Made by a program: the position numbers and the translations under genes
Notes under the pieces: generated by a model
The model's database searches: none
Told to the model about the DNA's origin: nothing
Seen by the model: the letters and a program-made list of their open reading frames with translations, nothing else
In this document: positions 44,795-55,830 of the stretch, one piece after another
Numbering within the stretch: the first letter of the stretch is position 1
How the letters are laid out: each line of letters opens with the position of its first letter
From: Ricordea florida
Lineage: Eukaryota > Cnidaria > Anthozoa > Corallimorpharia > Ricordeidae
Assembly: GCA_949710005.1 (NCBI GenBank)
Contig: OX453283.1
Location: forward strand, 20,245,504-20,309,503
DNA: 64,000 nucleotides
Reading direction: 5' to 3'

Positions 44795-46377
44795 CTACCT
44801 AGAGAAAGAATGAATTAACTCTACACATTGCTTGAAAATATTAACTCCACAATTCTCATCATTTTGCAGTGGACTTGGCACTTGGGTTACCTGTTGGTCA
44901 GTTAACTCAATTGTTGGAGGGATAACATTAACCTGGTAATCTTGTTCTTCAACTAACAGTGCACCCTCTAAATCCACCCCAAAGTTCTCAATTTCTTCTG
45001 GTGAAAGCACACTGTGCCCAGAATGCATGTTCTCTAACATTCCCCGTTCCCACATCTGTAAGGGTGATTGATTGTCTTCAGTTGAAACTGGGTGATTGTT
45101 CATTTGCTGAATAAACTCATTCAAAGATCTATTGATCCTGGAAACATAGACATGGTGAAGGCTGAATAAATGAACATCATCCAATATGTCAAGAATGCTT
45201 TCATCTTCCATTGCCTCAAAAATACGTGCATAAAAGGCAAGCACCACCGAGTAAACATCTCGATGAGCTCTTTCAACTCTGGAGTTGTGCACTGAGGATC
45301 CAGTGATGATGCTTCCTCTGCCTTCTCCACGGTGTTCTATCATGTATTGGCCAACATAAGAGTTTTCCATTCCATAGTCACAGCGAACACGTGAAGGTAG
45401 TCCCCACTGTTCCACTCCATTTTGGAACAAAGAGAGCACTGTATCAGCCTTGTTGTTGTTGCAGCAGGAAACATAAACTAACAATCTGGTCTTGCCATCG
45501 ATGCAAACATGAGTGATCAATTTGTATCGTATAAGCTTGTGCCCAGAATCTATGTGCCAAAGGCTGTTAGGAGTTGGAACAAAATATTTTCTACGATGTA
45601 TTGTCATTCTCCATCGCAAAGCAGTGCCAATGGGATCAACACGGCGTAAACATTCACTTACTCTCCATCTTTGAATTCGTAAACCACCGCTTCTCAAAGC
45701 ACCAATGAACCTCCTCCTTCCCATATTAGGGGTCAGGGGGCCTTCACGTGAGTTACCTGTTACACTTGCATAAATCTGATCTAATTCATCATCTGTTGAG
45801 TCTGAATATCGTTCAAATTTATCACTGAGCCCAAACTCCCTGCGCCTTCGCTGGATGGTAGAAACACTCACCTGCAGCATATTTGCTATTTTTTGCCAAG
45901 AGAAAAAAGTGAGCGCAAGTGTTCCAGCTGGTCCCTAGAGATGTCATAACGTCTCCGTCCAGGTCCAACCTGCGTTGTAGTCACAGATGTAGAGTAAGCA
46001 GTGCCCTGATCAGAATTTTCAGCCTGCTGTCTACTCTCTATCTCAACTGGCAACATGTTAATCATTTGAGCCACAGATTCGTTTAAATTCTGAAGGGGTG
46101 CTTGTATAGTACTTGTTGGTAACCCTGATGGGTTGGGGTCACCTCGTTCCAACTCAGCTAGCAACAAAGGTAAAGTCCCTCTGGCATCTAGCAGATGATG
46201 TCTTGCTTCAACTATAGTATCGGTTGTTAAATTTCCATTCCCAGGAGTCAGGAAAAGCCGAAACACTGCCTTCAAATTTTGCAGAAATTTACGAAAACCG
46301 CGCTCATTTCTCTCTCGAACAACAACGCTTCTGGCCGCCATCTTGGAATTACCCTCAGGGGCAGTATGGGACTCCAA
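44795..46377 (-). pseudogene. Integrase-core (rve-type) DDE transposase of the long-TIR element
   Basis: The N-terminal frame (46377-45886) is a helical region ending in a helix-turn-helix start (RYDISRDQLEHLRSLF). The main frame (45880-44795) continues it (ML-QVSVSTIQRRRREFG) and holds the catalytic core: LWHIDSGHKLI (Asp), VRCDYGMEN (Asp) and RVERAHRDV (Glu), then an acidic C-terminus to a stop at 44795. The frames meet in the T6 run near 45895, where one base seems lost, so a single homopolymer slip is the only lesion I see. The fold is shared by retroviral-type integrases and Ginger-like transposons. It would cut the element's own inverted repeats. Confidence 0.85.
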
Positions 46378-46642
46378 TCAGCCCGCAATGGCGTATGGGA
46401 TTTGCTAAGAAATTCGTGCACAGGAAAAAATAATTGATGAAAGGAATGAAAAATTTCCAGACAGGTAAAATTAATTCCAGACTTAGAAGAAGTACAAAGT
46501 GAAATGTACAATATGCAAAAATAATTCGAAGAGTAGATATAATTATTTATAAAACACCACAAAATTAACTGAACAAAACGTTTTATTAATTCAGTATAGG
46601 TAAAAATAATTAATGTAATTTTGACCAGAACGGGCCCTCATA
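46366..46642 (-). repeat. Right long terminal inverted repeat
   Basis: Inverse of 43097-43373. The minus-strand transposase gene starts at its inner edge (ATG of MAARSVVV near 46341, or the in-frame ATG at 46377 inside the repeat). Confidence 0.93.
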
Positions 46643-46649
46643 GGCCAAC

Positions 46650-47593
46650 CCACCCCCTATATGTTTCGAGGCTTGGGCCCTAAAATTCAAGATGGCGGTC
46701 AAACAAGCGCGCAGAGGCCTCTGGGTGTTTTGGCCGTGTGATGGGGGCTTACAAAATGCTGTTTTTTGGCGGCCTGGTAACGAATGCATGGAAAAGGCGG
46801 GCATTTCTAAGTTCTTCAGTTCACAAGCTTTCCAATGGTGTGTCATGAAGTCGTATTTGTTATAGCAGCGGCGAAAAATTTAAAGCATGATTGGAGGCGA
46901 ATGCACCGAATTTGAGGTTCCGGACGAGTCCCCAAGGTTAGTTTTTACTTTAAAGTTTTCTTTGTTTCTCGGAGTTTAAACGAAAATCAAAAACCATACG
47001 ATTTTAGTTCGACATCTGTTCTAAATGTCTGTGTATTTATGCCTGTGCTTTGTCCCCGTTCAACTGAAAAAAACCAATGGTCTTTTAGGGCACATTCAAC
47101 GAAACGCCTCCCATTGGGACTGTACAGTCGCCTTATTGCTTAAGAAGGAGCGAATGCACGAAGAACTGAAAAAGAAACTAGATTGCAAAGAGAAAATTAA
47201 AGAAATTAAGTCTCAAGTGCAAAACAAATCTCTCAAACTTCAAGAGTTCTTCTTGTAATCTTTTACTTTACCATGGATAAATCGCAAAGAAGGATTGCTC
47301 GACTTTCACATTTAAATGAAAGCCTTGTGTCCAGGATTTGAAGGCAATTGCATGATGTGTGCTCAAGAGACCTTCAAGATCGCCCTATTATACTATTCTG
47401 AAGACCCGGTGCAGTTGTGAAATGTGACGAGAGCAAGTTTAATCACAAGCCGAAGGTAAACTGGCTTACTGTTCTTTGTGCTCTCACTGTATTTAAGTTT
47501 TAAGAGAGTAAGAAATCATCAACGGGCAATTGCAGTTTTCTGAATTTATTTCGGCTCTGTTGTTGCATCTGTAAGCTGAATGATGAATAAAGA
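46650..47593 (+). other. Possible 5' exons, uncertain, then LINE-like 3' sequence
   Basis: An ATG at 46887 opens 16 codons before a GTTAGT donor at 46937, and an acceptor (TCTTTTAG) at 47088 precedes a charged frame (NASHWDCTV, KKERMHEELKKKLD) ending near 47256. The phases do not agree, so no gene is called. Sequence before the microsatellite (GTAAGCTGAATGATGAATAAAG, split here as 47570-47592) is typical of a LINE 3' end. Confidence 0.3.
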
Positions 47594-47906
47594 ATACATA
47601 CATACATACATACATACATACATACATACATACATACATACATACATACATACATACACGCATACACGCATACACGCATACACGCATACATACATACACG
47701 CATACACGCATACATGCATACATACATACATACATACATACATACATACATACATACATACATACATACACGCATACATACATACATACATACATACATA
47801 CATACATACATACATACATACATACATACATACATACATACAATACATACATACATACATACAATACATACATACATACATACAATACATACAATACATA
47901 CATACA
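47594..47906. repeat. Long (ATAC)n microsatellite
   Basis: About 310 bp of ATAC units with scattered ACGC variants and three single-base phase slips near its right end. It directly follows AATAAAG, so it probably grew from a LINE tail. The open frames across it on both strands are artefacts. Confidence 0.97.
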
Positions 47907-48308
47907 CTCCTCTCGGATTACTCTCGGATTTTAGAGTAGCTTATGCAGCTTATATCTCCGAGCATTTAACCATCAGATGAAAGATAGGCCACAAAAAATA
48001 ACGGGCTTAAATGAAAAATCAGGAATAATAACTAACACATCCATATCAATGGAATAATGAATATTGCTTTTTCGTGGTTCATTTTCAACAGAAGCTTTAT
48101 ATTCATAGTGACATTGACATTGATGAGGAACTAAAAATAATGAATGACCGAGGTCCAATTATTCAGCTTGCACCCCTGACTAGATGATGTACTGGTGCTG
48201 AGGCACCATAATGCTTTGAGCTTATAGGTCTGAGATTTTCATTTAAATGATTACTGTGAGATGGTGAGTATTGACCTCAGTTATTCTAATGCCCCTTTGA
48301 TTTTTCAG

Positions 48309-48679
48309 TACAACAGGGGTCGAAGAACCAGGTCAGATGTCTGGGTTTTTGGTGTCATCACCACCCAATTTACCCAACGAGAGGTTATTTCAAGGTTGTT
48401 GACAGGAGGGATGCTGCCACGCTTCATCCCATAATGTCAAGGTACGTTCTGCCCGGAAGCGAGATTCATACGGACGACTGGGCAGCGTACAGAAACCTTG
48501 ATCTCCTCCTCATTAACGTCGCATGGCACAGAGTTGTTGTTCATGCCGCTCATTTTGTGGACCCCCAGACTGGACTGCATACACAGGAAGTCAAGTTGTC
48601 TTACGGAAACCTCGAGTTGGGCCACAAAATGCGCAGGGGCTTGAGGAGAGAAAACGTACAGTCATACCTTGACGAATGA
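48309..48679 (+). pseudogene. ISXO2-like (Merlin-type) transposase exon
   Basis: The exon follows TTTTTCAG at 48301-48308. It reads NRGRRTRSDVWVFGVI, shifts frame near 48380, then continues FKVVDRRDAATLHPIM, YVLPGSEIHTDDWAAYRNL and HFVDPQTGLHTQ to a stop at 48677. This order is the ISXO2-like transposase core: the Asp in HTDDW is present. The position where relatives have a catalytic Glu in an E-S-x-W context reads V-K-L-S-Y, so the third residue seems lost. No inverted ends were found. A decayed Merlin-type element or a host copy of one. Confidence 0.75.
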
Positions 48680-49758
48680 ATGTGCCGATAGTAGAGGGGC
48701 GGGGCACACCAGCACATAATGCAAAGCTTTCTGAACATTTTCCCTTTGCAGTTTGCGAATACACCAGTGCTCTGACTATTGTTACTCAGTTTGCTTTTCG
48801 TGCTCCAGTAATACACGCCTCCCTCAATTATTCCTGCAGCAGATTTTTGGAACTTAATTTTGGGCTCTCCGAGTTAATTTTTCCTTTTTTGGTTTTGGAA
48901 ACAATATCGATTTGATCAAGGCAATACTGTTAAGAAATAACATTGTGGAATTTGTTCTGCCGAAATAAAATTACTTTTGACCATACATTCTATTTAGTGA
49001 GGGTAAGAATCGCTTGCATTGTGAAAACAATGACATGTACGAAGGCTGTTAGGCTTTTTAAGGGATTCATATAGGTTTAGAGTAAACAAGACGTTTACCT
49101 ACGTTGGTTTAGAGTTTTAAAAACCTCGGGGGAATTTCTGTCCATCTACACCAATTATTCACAGTTAAAGTTCAAAACACAAATGTCTACTATATCCTCT
49201 CGAAGTTAAAAGTGTGCAACCTTCGATTCGATTGTCGTCTTGCCAGTTGGACATGTGATTGGATTTTCGCACATTATCACCTCTGCGCGCAAAAAAACTT
49301 ATGTTATTTTCTGTTACATGAAAATTTGTTGCAATTGGACAATCACAACTTGCCACGCAAAACTGGAATGCGAAGGGTTGAAGCGAAAACGTTGGCGTAT
49401 TACCCCACCATAAAAGTGGCTTCAGCTGCAAAAACTTAAAGATAATGAATGATAATATCTGGTGCCCGTCTACAAATCACAACGAACGGCTTACAGAAGA
49501 AACACAAAGTTGGCCCAGCTGGCAAGGTGACCCACCTGGCGGAGTCGCCCTCCTGCATACTCCATCGATGCTTGCGTGCATGATGCACATGTGTTAGTTT
49601 TTGTATTATTATTTTTAATGCTTCAACACACTCACAACGTATTACAAAACAAGACACTGAATAAAGAAAAAATAAATTAAACTATTACCCACATTAACAA
49701 ACAGAAAAGAAATCTCAATGTACATAAAAGGACCATGGTGACTATAATTGTTTGAAAC
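48680..49758. other. No gene recognised
   Basis: Short frames on both strands lack recognisable motifs. Part of 49430-49660 may be the 3' end of the Penelope-like fragment that follows on the minus strand. Confidence 0.4.
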
Positions 49759-50022
49759 TTAAAGTAAACACAGGAGAGGCTTCCATTGAGAGGGGAACTT
49801 GTTAATTTGCCCTTTGGTATGAAATATACATACAATTAAATTGTCTTTAAAAAATTTTTTTTCACAGAAACTGATAACGTCAGAATAGTCAGGGAGACTA
49901 AAATGCCGCGCGACTGGTTTAGATGGGTCTTTGTCATCTTTCCCCACGTCTCGTAGGATTCTCAGAATTGGTCGCCTGGTCATCTTCCTGTCTCGCCAAT
50001 GTATAGCTGCAACCAGCTTTTC
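49759..50022 (-). pseudogene. GIY-YIG endonuclease fragment of a Penelope-like element
   Basis: On the minus strand one frame has QLYIGETGR, the GIY-YIG signature region, near 49986-50012, and the next frame continues LRDVGKDDKDPSKPVARHFS and a C-terminal segment ending about 49759. A frameshift lies between the two parts, at about 49985. No reverse transcriptase was found upstream, so this is an orphan fragment. It differs from the fragment at 7114-7345, so at least two Penelope-like lineages are present. Assignment is from the motif pattern. Confidence 0.6.
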
Positions 50023-50945
50023 CTAATTAAAAAGAAGGAATTGTCATCCACTGTTTACCTGCTTTTTTCTGCATTTTTCTGATCCAAGCATATTGCAAAT
50101 GTTTGGGCAAATCAAGTGCGCCTTGATTGTTTGAAACTATACGGGTGTCGCTCTTAAGTTTTGGCTAACTTCCATTCCAGACAAAATTAACAAAACATGT
50201 ACTAAAACCATTTGCGATATTTTAAAATGCACTTTCTGGTAAAAATAAGATAAGTCGTTACTATTTGTGTCTAAAAAAAAAACACATCTATGACACTAAA
50301 CATTTTGCATGGTCATTTTTTTTTACCTGAATGGTTTAATGTATGTAGAAGGTTCTTTTTTTCTTTGGGTTTATTGCCAACTTTTACGTCACGAGCTACT
50401 TCCCATTTTCCTGCAAAAATAAAAGGGTTGGAGGTTTTTTGGGGGCATTAAACATCATCATTCGCAGTTTACAGAACATTTTAACAGTTCAGATACATTT
50501 GGCAATGATTAGAAAAAAAGGGAACAAGAGATCAAGAATTCTCTCTTATCCTTCAGCTGGAGTAAGCAGAAGGAATGACAAACCCCAACCCTGAAAGGTC
50601 GCGTTGTGGCCAAATATTAAAAACGTGTTTTCAGTTTGTTTACTTTAGGGGTGAAGTTTTCCAGCTCGCAAAGTTTATAATTGTGTAAAAACATGACCCT
50701 AGAGAACAGATAGGTCAGTGTTTCCTGGTATTTCATTTCAAAGGGAGTATCATATCGTGTACAGGTGGAAAGTGATTCTACAGCTAAACGGTAATCCCGA
50801 CAAAGGACATTATCATCGGCTAAAACAGAGAATTAACTCTGAAGTGTAAATTTGATTGCTTGGTTAAACCCCTGACAAACCCACTAGGCGTTAGCCCGAG
50901 TAAAGGGAATCAAGGAGGCCACCGAGGTAAGTAACAAATTCTTAT
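50023..50945. other. No gene recognised
   Basis: AT-rich sequence without supported coding or repeat structure; the right part may belong to the SINE. Confidence 0.4.
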
Positions 50946-51018
50946 GACCTCGGAGGAAATCAAACCCACAACCTCCGGATCAGATCTACCAGCGCTCTGC
51001 TGCCTAAGCTACGAGGTC
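50946..51018 (-). repeat. tRNA-derived SINE head
   Basis: A 73-base minus-strand block has a perfect 7-bp acceptor stem (GACCTCG with CGAGGTC), a D arm that pairs (GCTT with GAGC, one G-T), four of five anticodon-stem pairs, and a T loop TTTGATT close to the B-box consensus. The base before the anticodon is G instead of the required T, and the T stem has a mismatch, so it is not a working tRNA. Polymerase III A-box-like and B-box-like motifs are at the right spacing. The extent of the SINE body is unknown. Confidence 0.65.
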
Positions 51019-52208
51019 AGACAGAGAAAGTTGGGCACAATTAAGGTACATATAAATGTCTGATGCCACGTTCTAATTTTAATCAAGTGGATGCATATCC
51101 ATCATTAATTGTGCAGCTTTAAATGTTTGAGTAAAGAATTTTTACCAAAGTCATACACCAAAATCACTTAACATTTGGTAATAGCTTTTTGTTCTTGCAC
51201 TGTTTTTCAAGGATCCTATATTGAACTCCGTTGTCTCGTTTCAAGCTGGTAACTCATTTGTTCTCGCAATTCCTTTTTGCAATATTGAAAAATTATTTGG
51301 AGGTTTGTGCTCCAAAGTAGTGCCATCTTGCATTGGAGCGAATGCATGCGCCTCTGGATAAGCTCAAAGGAATTCTTTTTGATTTTTGATCTAACAATAG
51401 CCAGTGCTCATTGATGTGCTCAGGTGTTCATTGCCTGTCCATCAAATTTTGCAGTCTTTCACCTTGTTTAGTGAGGAATTTTTCTTGGTCTCATTTTTTT
51501 TTTGCTTTTGTCTTAGTGAAGCTGATTGTCAAAGACCTTGTTTCCATTTAAACCATTTCCCAGGGCAACCCTTGGTCTTCCAAAAGGCTTTGTCAATAAA
51601 CTGTGGAATGTTTTTCTTCTAATCAGTCTTGTAAAAGAGTGGAATGAAATTTCCAAAAGCTTGGTCCTCTTGGTTGTGCTACTTCCTTATCTTCTTTAGA
51701 TAAAGGAAGCTCTAAAGTTAGAGTCGTTTCCTAGAATAATACTCTCACTAGAAAACTTTTGTACAGTATTATTAAATTGTAAATAAAATCGTTGCTGAGC
51801 ACCGGGATCGTTAGGTACATAAATGCTAGCATAAACAAGCTTCATATCATCAACAACCACCTCCAAAACAAAGATTGCAGGCGGTTATTGATGCTGGTTA
51901 GAGTTAGTATCTAACATGAGTTCAGCTAATCTAAGGATGGTACCTCCTGATTGTAAAGAGAATTTGTCCAGTTGATGACTATACAGGAAAAGTAGTTCTA
52001 TTTGAGCATACAAATTTTTGGGGAGATAGTTATGCTTCAATACGGAAAGATGGTGGTGATGCCGTTTTTCAAAACTGAACAAAACAGAAAAGCAACAATG
52101 ATTCTAGAACGTTATTAGCACATACATGCCCCTTTTTGTCCCTTCTTGTAGGACAAAAATTCATACCGTGAAATATCTTTGAGTGAAACCAAACAAAATA
52201 GGCTTACT
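51019..52208. other. No gene recognised
   Basis: No supported frame, repeat or RNA was found here. Confidence 0.4.
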
Positions 52209-52393
52209 GCAGCGTTAATTTCAAAAGATGAGATGGGGTCACAGTGCCTTTTGAACAGTTGTATTAGTTTTCTTGTCGACATGTGGTGTTTGATATGTTT
52301 TTCTTTTTTTGCCCTGGTCTCTCTCTGGTAAGTCAGATATTTACGTCTCTCCTCCTGGTTCAGCTTCGTGCTCCAAGTTTTTTTAAGGGACAT
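52209..52393 (-). CDS. Possible 5' exon of an unidentified gene
   Basis: On the minus strand an ATG at 52393 opens about 62 codons of basic helical sequence (MSLKKTWSTKLNQEERRKYL) ending at a GTAAGC donor at about 52208. No partner exon was found on the minus side. The product is not recognised. Confidence 0.3.
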
Positions 52394-54130
52394 CGCTATT
52401 AGTTACTCATGAGTTTGATCTACTAGTTAGTGTTAAACTTTTACTATATTTATTGATTATTGAAGTTAAGGCGAGGTCTTAACAGATGCCAAAAACATTT
52501 ATGACACGGTCACTGTACTGCGGGAATACAAATTTTGAACATTTATCTTTGCAAATGCGCTTCACTGTATGCATGGATGTGTTACTCTATGTAACATTTT
52601 GGCCATTGGCGTGGGAATGCCAAAAAGCACTTCCTTGTACTCTAGTACGGTAGCTTGTGGTAATATCAAGCTATGTTCAGCCTCTAAAATAGCCCGTGGC
52701 CATGACCTTACTAAATTTTCTCCACAACGCAATTTTACATTCCTGAAGAAAGGAATCCAATTGTCTCAGAGGGAACTCCCATATAAAAGTGACGGGGTGA
52801 TCGTAGGAAATTTGAAAATAATCCCTAAAAGATGAAATTTAATTTCGTGGGCGTTGTCCAAATTCGTTTTCACCCTGACGAGGTATATGAATAAAAATCA
52901 GTTGACAGACAAAGGTCGTTTTTATCAGCTCCATACCCTACTCTGATAACTCTATCGGTGGTGTTTCGTTTCATTCAGTAAGCAGTACTTAATCACAATG
53001 TTAGCCCATAAGTCGTACCTCTCAGAGGGCAAAGTGGGAGTGCCCCGGGATGATTGTCTCTAGCTCTAGTGATTAAAAAAATTTTTCTCAGAGCAGCCAG
53101 TGAAGAGGATGGAAAATGCAAGTGTTTCACGCCATACGGAAGGTGATGTTCTACTTAGTTTTCCAAAACCTCACAACAACAAGTAAACCAAAGTATTTTG
53201 CAATTTACTTTCAATGCAGCTTGCCCATCAACTTGACCTGGGTCGCGGAAAGAACTTGTCAGTCAGAGCAGACAGTTTTTTCCTCCTATATAAAGCCAAA
53301 CCACTGACTTAACTACATGTAGCAAACATAGTTGCAGAAACATTGTTTTTGGATAAATGGGTCCCTGAGTTTGAACAACAAGAAGCTATATCTGACGAGA
53401 ATCTGATATGCTCATTTATAAAGAACTTTCACGGGAGGTCCCAAGCAGTCAAGACAGCGATTCAGCCATGTAGCAAAAATCTTTTTGTCTTGATACCCCA
53501 TTCACCCCCATTTACACCAGGTTTTGCAAAATGAAAACCATTACTAGTAACAGAAAACCGGAACACAGTCTTTTTTAGAAGGGTTTAATTGAAGTTAAAC
53601 ATGCTCTGTAATTTGCGCCTGACAAACATTGTTAAACATTAACAAAGAAAATAATTTAAACCGTGTTTAACTAAACAGCTTTTAATCATGGTCGGGGCAT
53701 AATGATTTTTAGTTTGGGCTCCTGAGGTGGTACATTACTAGTTGATCAAGACGCACTCTTTGTTTTGGGCTATAATTCATACTGCAATTCATTGTAAACC
53801 CGCAAAGTAATTTAAAAGCGTAAAATAATCTCAGAGGAGTATATCAATTCTGATACTGTAAATCACAGGTTGTATTAAACAGGGATGGTAATGTTGATCA
53901 GTGATGCCTTCGGGGGCCGATAATGCTCACATGGGCCTTCAGCTCAGTGGAAGCTCGCATAAACGTGTGAAAGCTGATACTCTCAGGAAACAAAAGACTC
54001 TTTGTTGAAGTGCCTGACATGTACCAATTTGCATTTGCATTCTTGGGCGTCATCAACTTATCATGATGAACAGAGATAGTGCGAGCTCTAGCGAATAAAG
54101 TGATCATGGATCACAAGTAGAATATTCCAA
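52394..54130. other. Mostly unrecognised sequence
   Basis: A frame at about 53335-53530 (DKWVPEFEQQEAISDENL) could be exonic but lacks clear splice sites and similarity. The rest is AT-rich without signal. Confidence 0.35.
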
Positions 54131-54330
54131 GAGGGCATTTGTTAGGACATTTGTTCATTTGGAAAGGCAACCCAAGGCTGCTCCAAACAACAGCCAGTTT
54201 AAGAAGTTGAAGGAAGCTGGCTGCGTGAAACAGATTCCCTTCACGAAAAATCATTCAGGGGAGGACATAAAGAGCCTTCTCATCGCAAGCTTTCCCATGT
54301 TAGCAGGGCTTGGTCTCTCTTGCTTCTTTT
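54131..54330 (+). pseudogene. Possible exon of a cnidarian multi-copy gene
   Basis: A plus-strand frame reads VHLERQPKAAPNNSQFKKLK, then GCVKQIPFTKNHSG and IASFPMLAGL. By memory this resembles the segment that precedes a HECT domain in fish and coral proteins. The open frame then runs into a hydrophobic, intron-like stretch. No neighbouring exon was found. Tentative. Confidence 0.3.
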
Positions 54331-54815
54331 TTCCTTGCATCGTATTGCTTACATTTGCATGTACATGGGGTTTGGCATGAGAGTCAATACTGGAATATGT
54401 ATTAAAGAAATTTATAGAAGAAGTAGAAATTTATGAGAGATTTCAAAGTGATGGAGCGGTGCAATCCAAGGGGCATTCTGTCCATGAGAAAGCGGGTAAG
54501 AAATGAATTATTACTTGGGTTCACATTAGACCACTAAGTCTGATTTAGTAAGCTCTTAAGTCGACTTAATGAAAATGACAGGTGTGAACCGCTAAGTCAC
54601 AGAAGCGTGATTTCTGTCTTAGTGTTGGCAAACTCAAACAATCTAAGCCGTTTTTAAGTCTGTTTCAAACATGACTTAAGGCTGACTTAAGAAACCTGAT
54701 AGCAAAAAAAAAATTCAAAATCGTGGGTTTTATCAGATAGAGATTCCCGCATTAGGCACGAAAACCAAAGAAATCATGACACAGGTTCTCGCAAACAAAA
54801 TTAACTGAAGATGCA

Positions 54816-55630
54816 TTGCCGAGAGGACGAAACATTAGGCAATTACACAACCGACTTTTCACCTTATGCGACGTACAGCTGAGCAGCGACCCAAGTCTCA
54901 ATTCAGAAGGGTCTAAGCACACAAGGGCAGACTGCACCAGAGATGAAACTAGCATATTGCTGGAGATTTGGGGTGCCCTTTACGATTCCCTGATAATCGC
55001 TCAAAAAAAGAATCTGTGGAGTCAAATTTTACAAAAATTTCAAGACAAGTGCTGCGATCTGGGGATGTCATCAAACAAAAACCTGGGTCAACTCAAGAAA
55101 AGAATAAAGAACATGGAATATGAATACCGATACTGGAGAAGAGGAAGTTAAGAAACTTCAAAGTAACTGCGCGTTCAATGAAAAACTAGATAATATTCTA
55201 GGGACGCAGGACGCTATTAACCCCGATCGAATGACCATAAGTTCTTCAAAGGTCATTCCAAAGAAGAAGTCTCCCTCAGCAGGACCAGTCATGAAAGAGA
55301 GGGAAAACTCATCAGCCGTGAGTTCCGATTCTCAGCAGCTTAGCACAAGTTCGGCCTCAGATGAATCACCACCGAAGTCGCAGCAAGTCCCACAAAAGAC
55401 AAAAGGGAAAGCACCCCAGCGCAAAAGAAAGGGAGCCAAATGACCAAGATGAAGAACCCTACATGAAGGGAATATGTGACATGTGGCATCTTTCCATGGA
55501 AAAGCAAGGCGAACGCTTCAACTGCAGCATGGAACTTCAGCAGGCTGCTATACAAAGCCAGACAGAGCAGACCAAGGCTCTTGTGCCAGGCCTAAGAGAC
55601 ATTTTAAAAGACTGTTTAAAAAGTGACTAA
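54816..55630 (+). pseudogene. Myb/SANT-like DNA-binding protein, Harbinger-partner type
   Basis: Three frames in succession give one protein: an N-terminal SANT-like domain (TRDETSILLEIWGALYDSL, later LGQLKKRIKNMEYEYR), a Ser/Pro/Lys-rich linker (KKKSPSAGP, SSDSQQLSTSSASDESPP), and a C-terminal coiled coil (MWHLSMEKQGERF, later LRDILKDCLKSD) before a TGA at about 55628. Shifts lie near 55125-55140 and near 55435. The layout matches the Myb-like partner protein encoded by Harbinger-type transposons, which helps the nuclease enter the nucleus and find ends. No transposase lies beside it; a candidate is at 37.3-38.5 kb. Possible transposon-end-like sequence is seen at 54537-54600. Confidence 0.65.
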
Positions 55631-55716
55631 AAAGATGTTGCGTGCATTGCCGATTAATTTGACCATTAAAATGATCTGTTGTTGTTAACTAGGTGGCTTT
55701 GCAGAAGTTTCATTTT

Positions 55717-55749
55717 TACCTCATGGTATGTATGTCATACCATGAGGTA
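55717..55749. repeat. 14-bp perfect hairpin
   Basis: TACCTCATGGTATG pairs with CATACCATGAGGTA around a 5-base loop (TATGT). It could be two abutted miniature-element ends. Confidence 0.85.
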
Positions 55750-55830
55750 TAGTAATTGTTGGATTTGTCACTCCATTCCCGTTAGACAATATAAAAACAC
55801 TTAAAAAACATCATTTTTTGGTGAATTTAA

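Larger units (their letters stand above)
43090..46649 (-). mobile_element. DNA transposon with 277-bp inverted repeats and integrase-core transposase
   Basis: The element is 43097-46642, flanked by GGCCAAC at 43090-43096 and 46643-46649. If the flanking C/G pair is counted as part of the ends, the duplication is GCCAA, so its length is 5-7 bp. The inverted repeats (43097-43373 and 46366-46642) begin TATGAGGGCCCGTTCTGGT and differ at roughly ten positions over the first 258 bp. Two genes point inward from the two repeats. The plus-strand gene starts with ATG at 43399. The minus-strand gene codes the transposase. I do not match the full combination to a named superfamily. Confidence 0.9.

Noticed and set aside
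46887-47256. Two-exon 5' part of the ISXO2-like gene
   Set aside because: The donor and acceptor phases do not match and the second part has no similarity to the family.
47493-47980. Long open frames on both strands with Tyr-Val-Cys-Met or His-Thr-Tyr-Ile repeats
   Set aside because: They are produced by the ATAC microsatellite, whose period leaves several frames open. No coding evidence.
50946-51018. Functional tRNA gene
   Set aside because: The base before the anticodon is G, not T, and the T stem has a mismatch; better called a tRNA-derived SINE.
54537-54600. Terminal inverted repeat of a Harbinger-type element
   Set aside because: The left candidate resembles an element end, but no matching right end was found.
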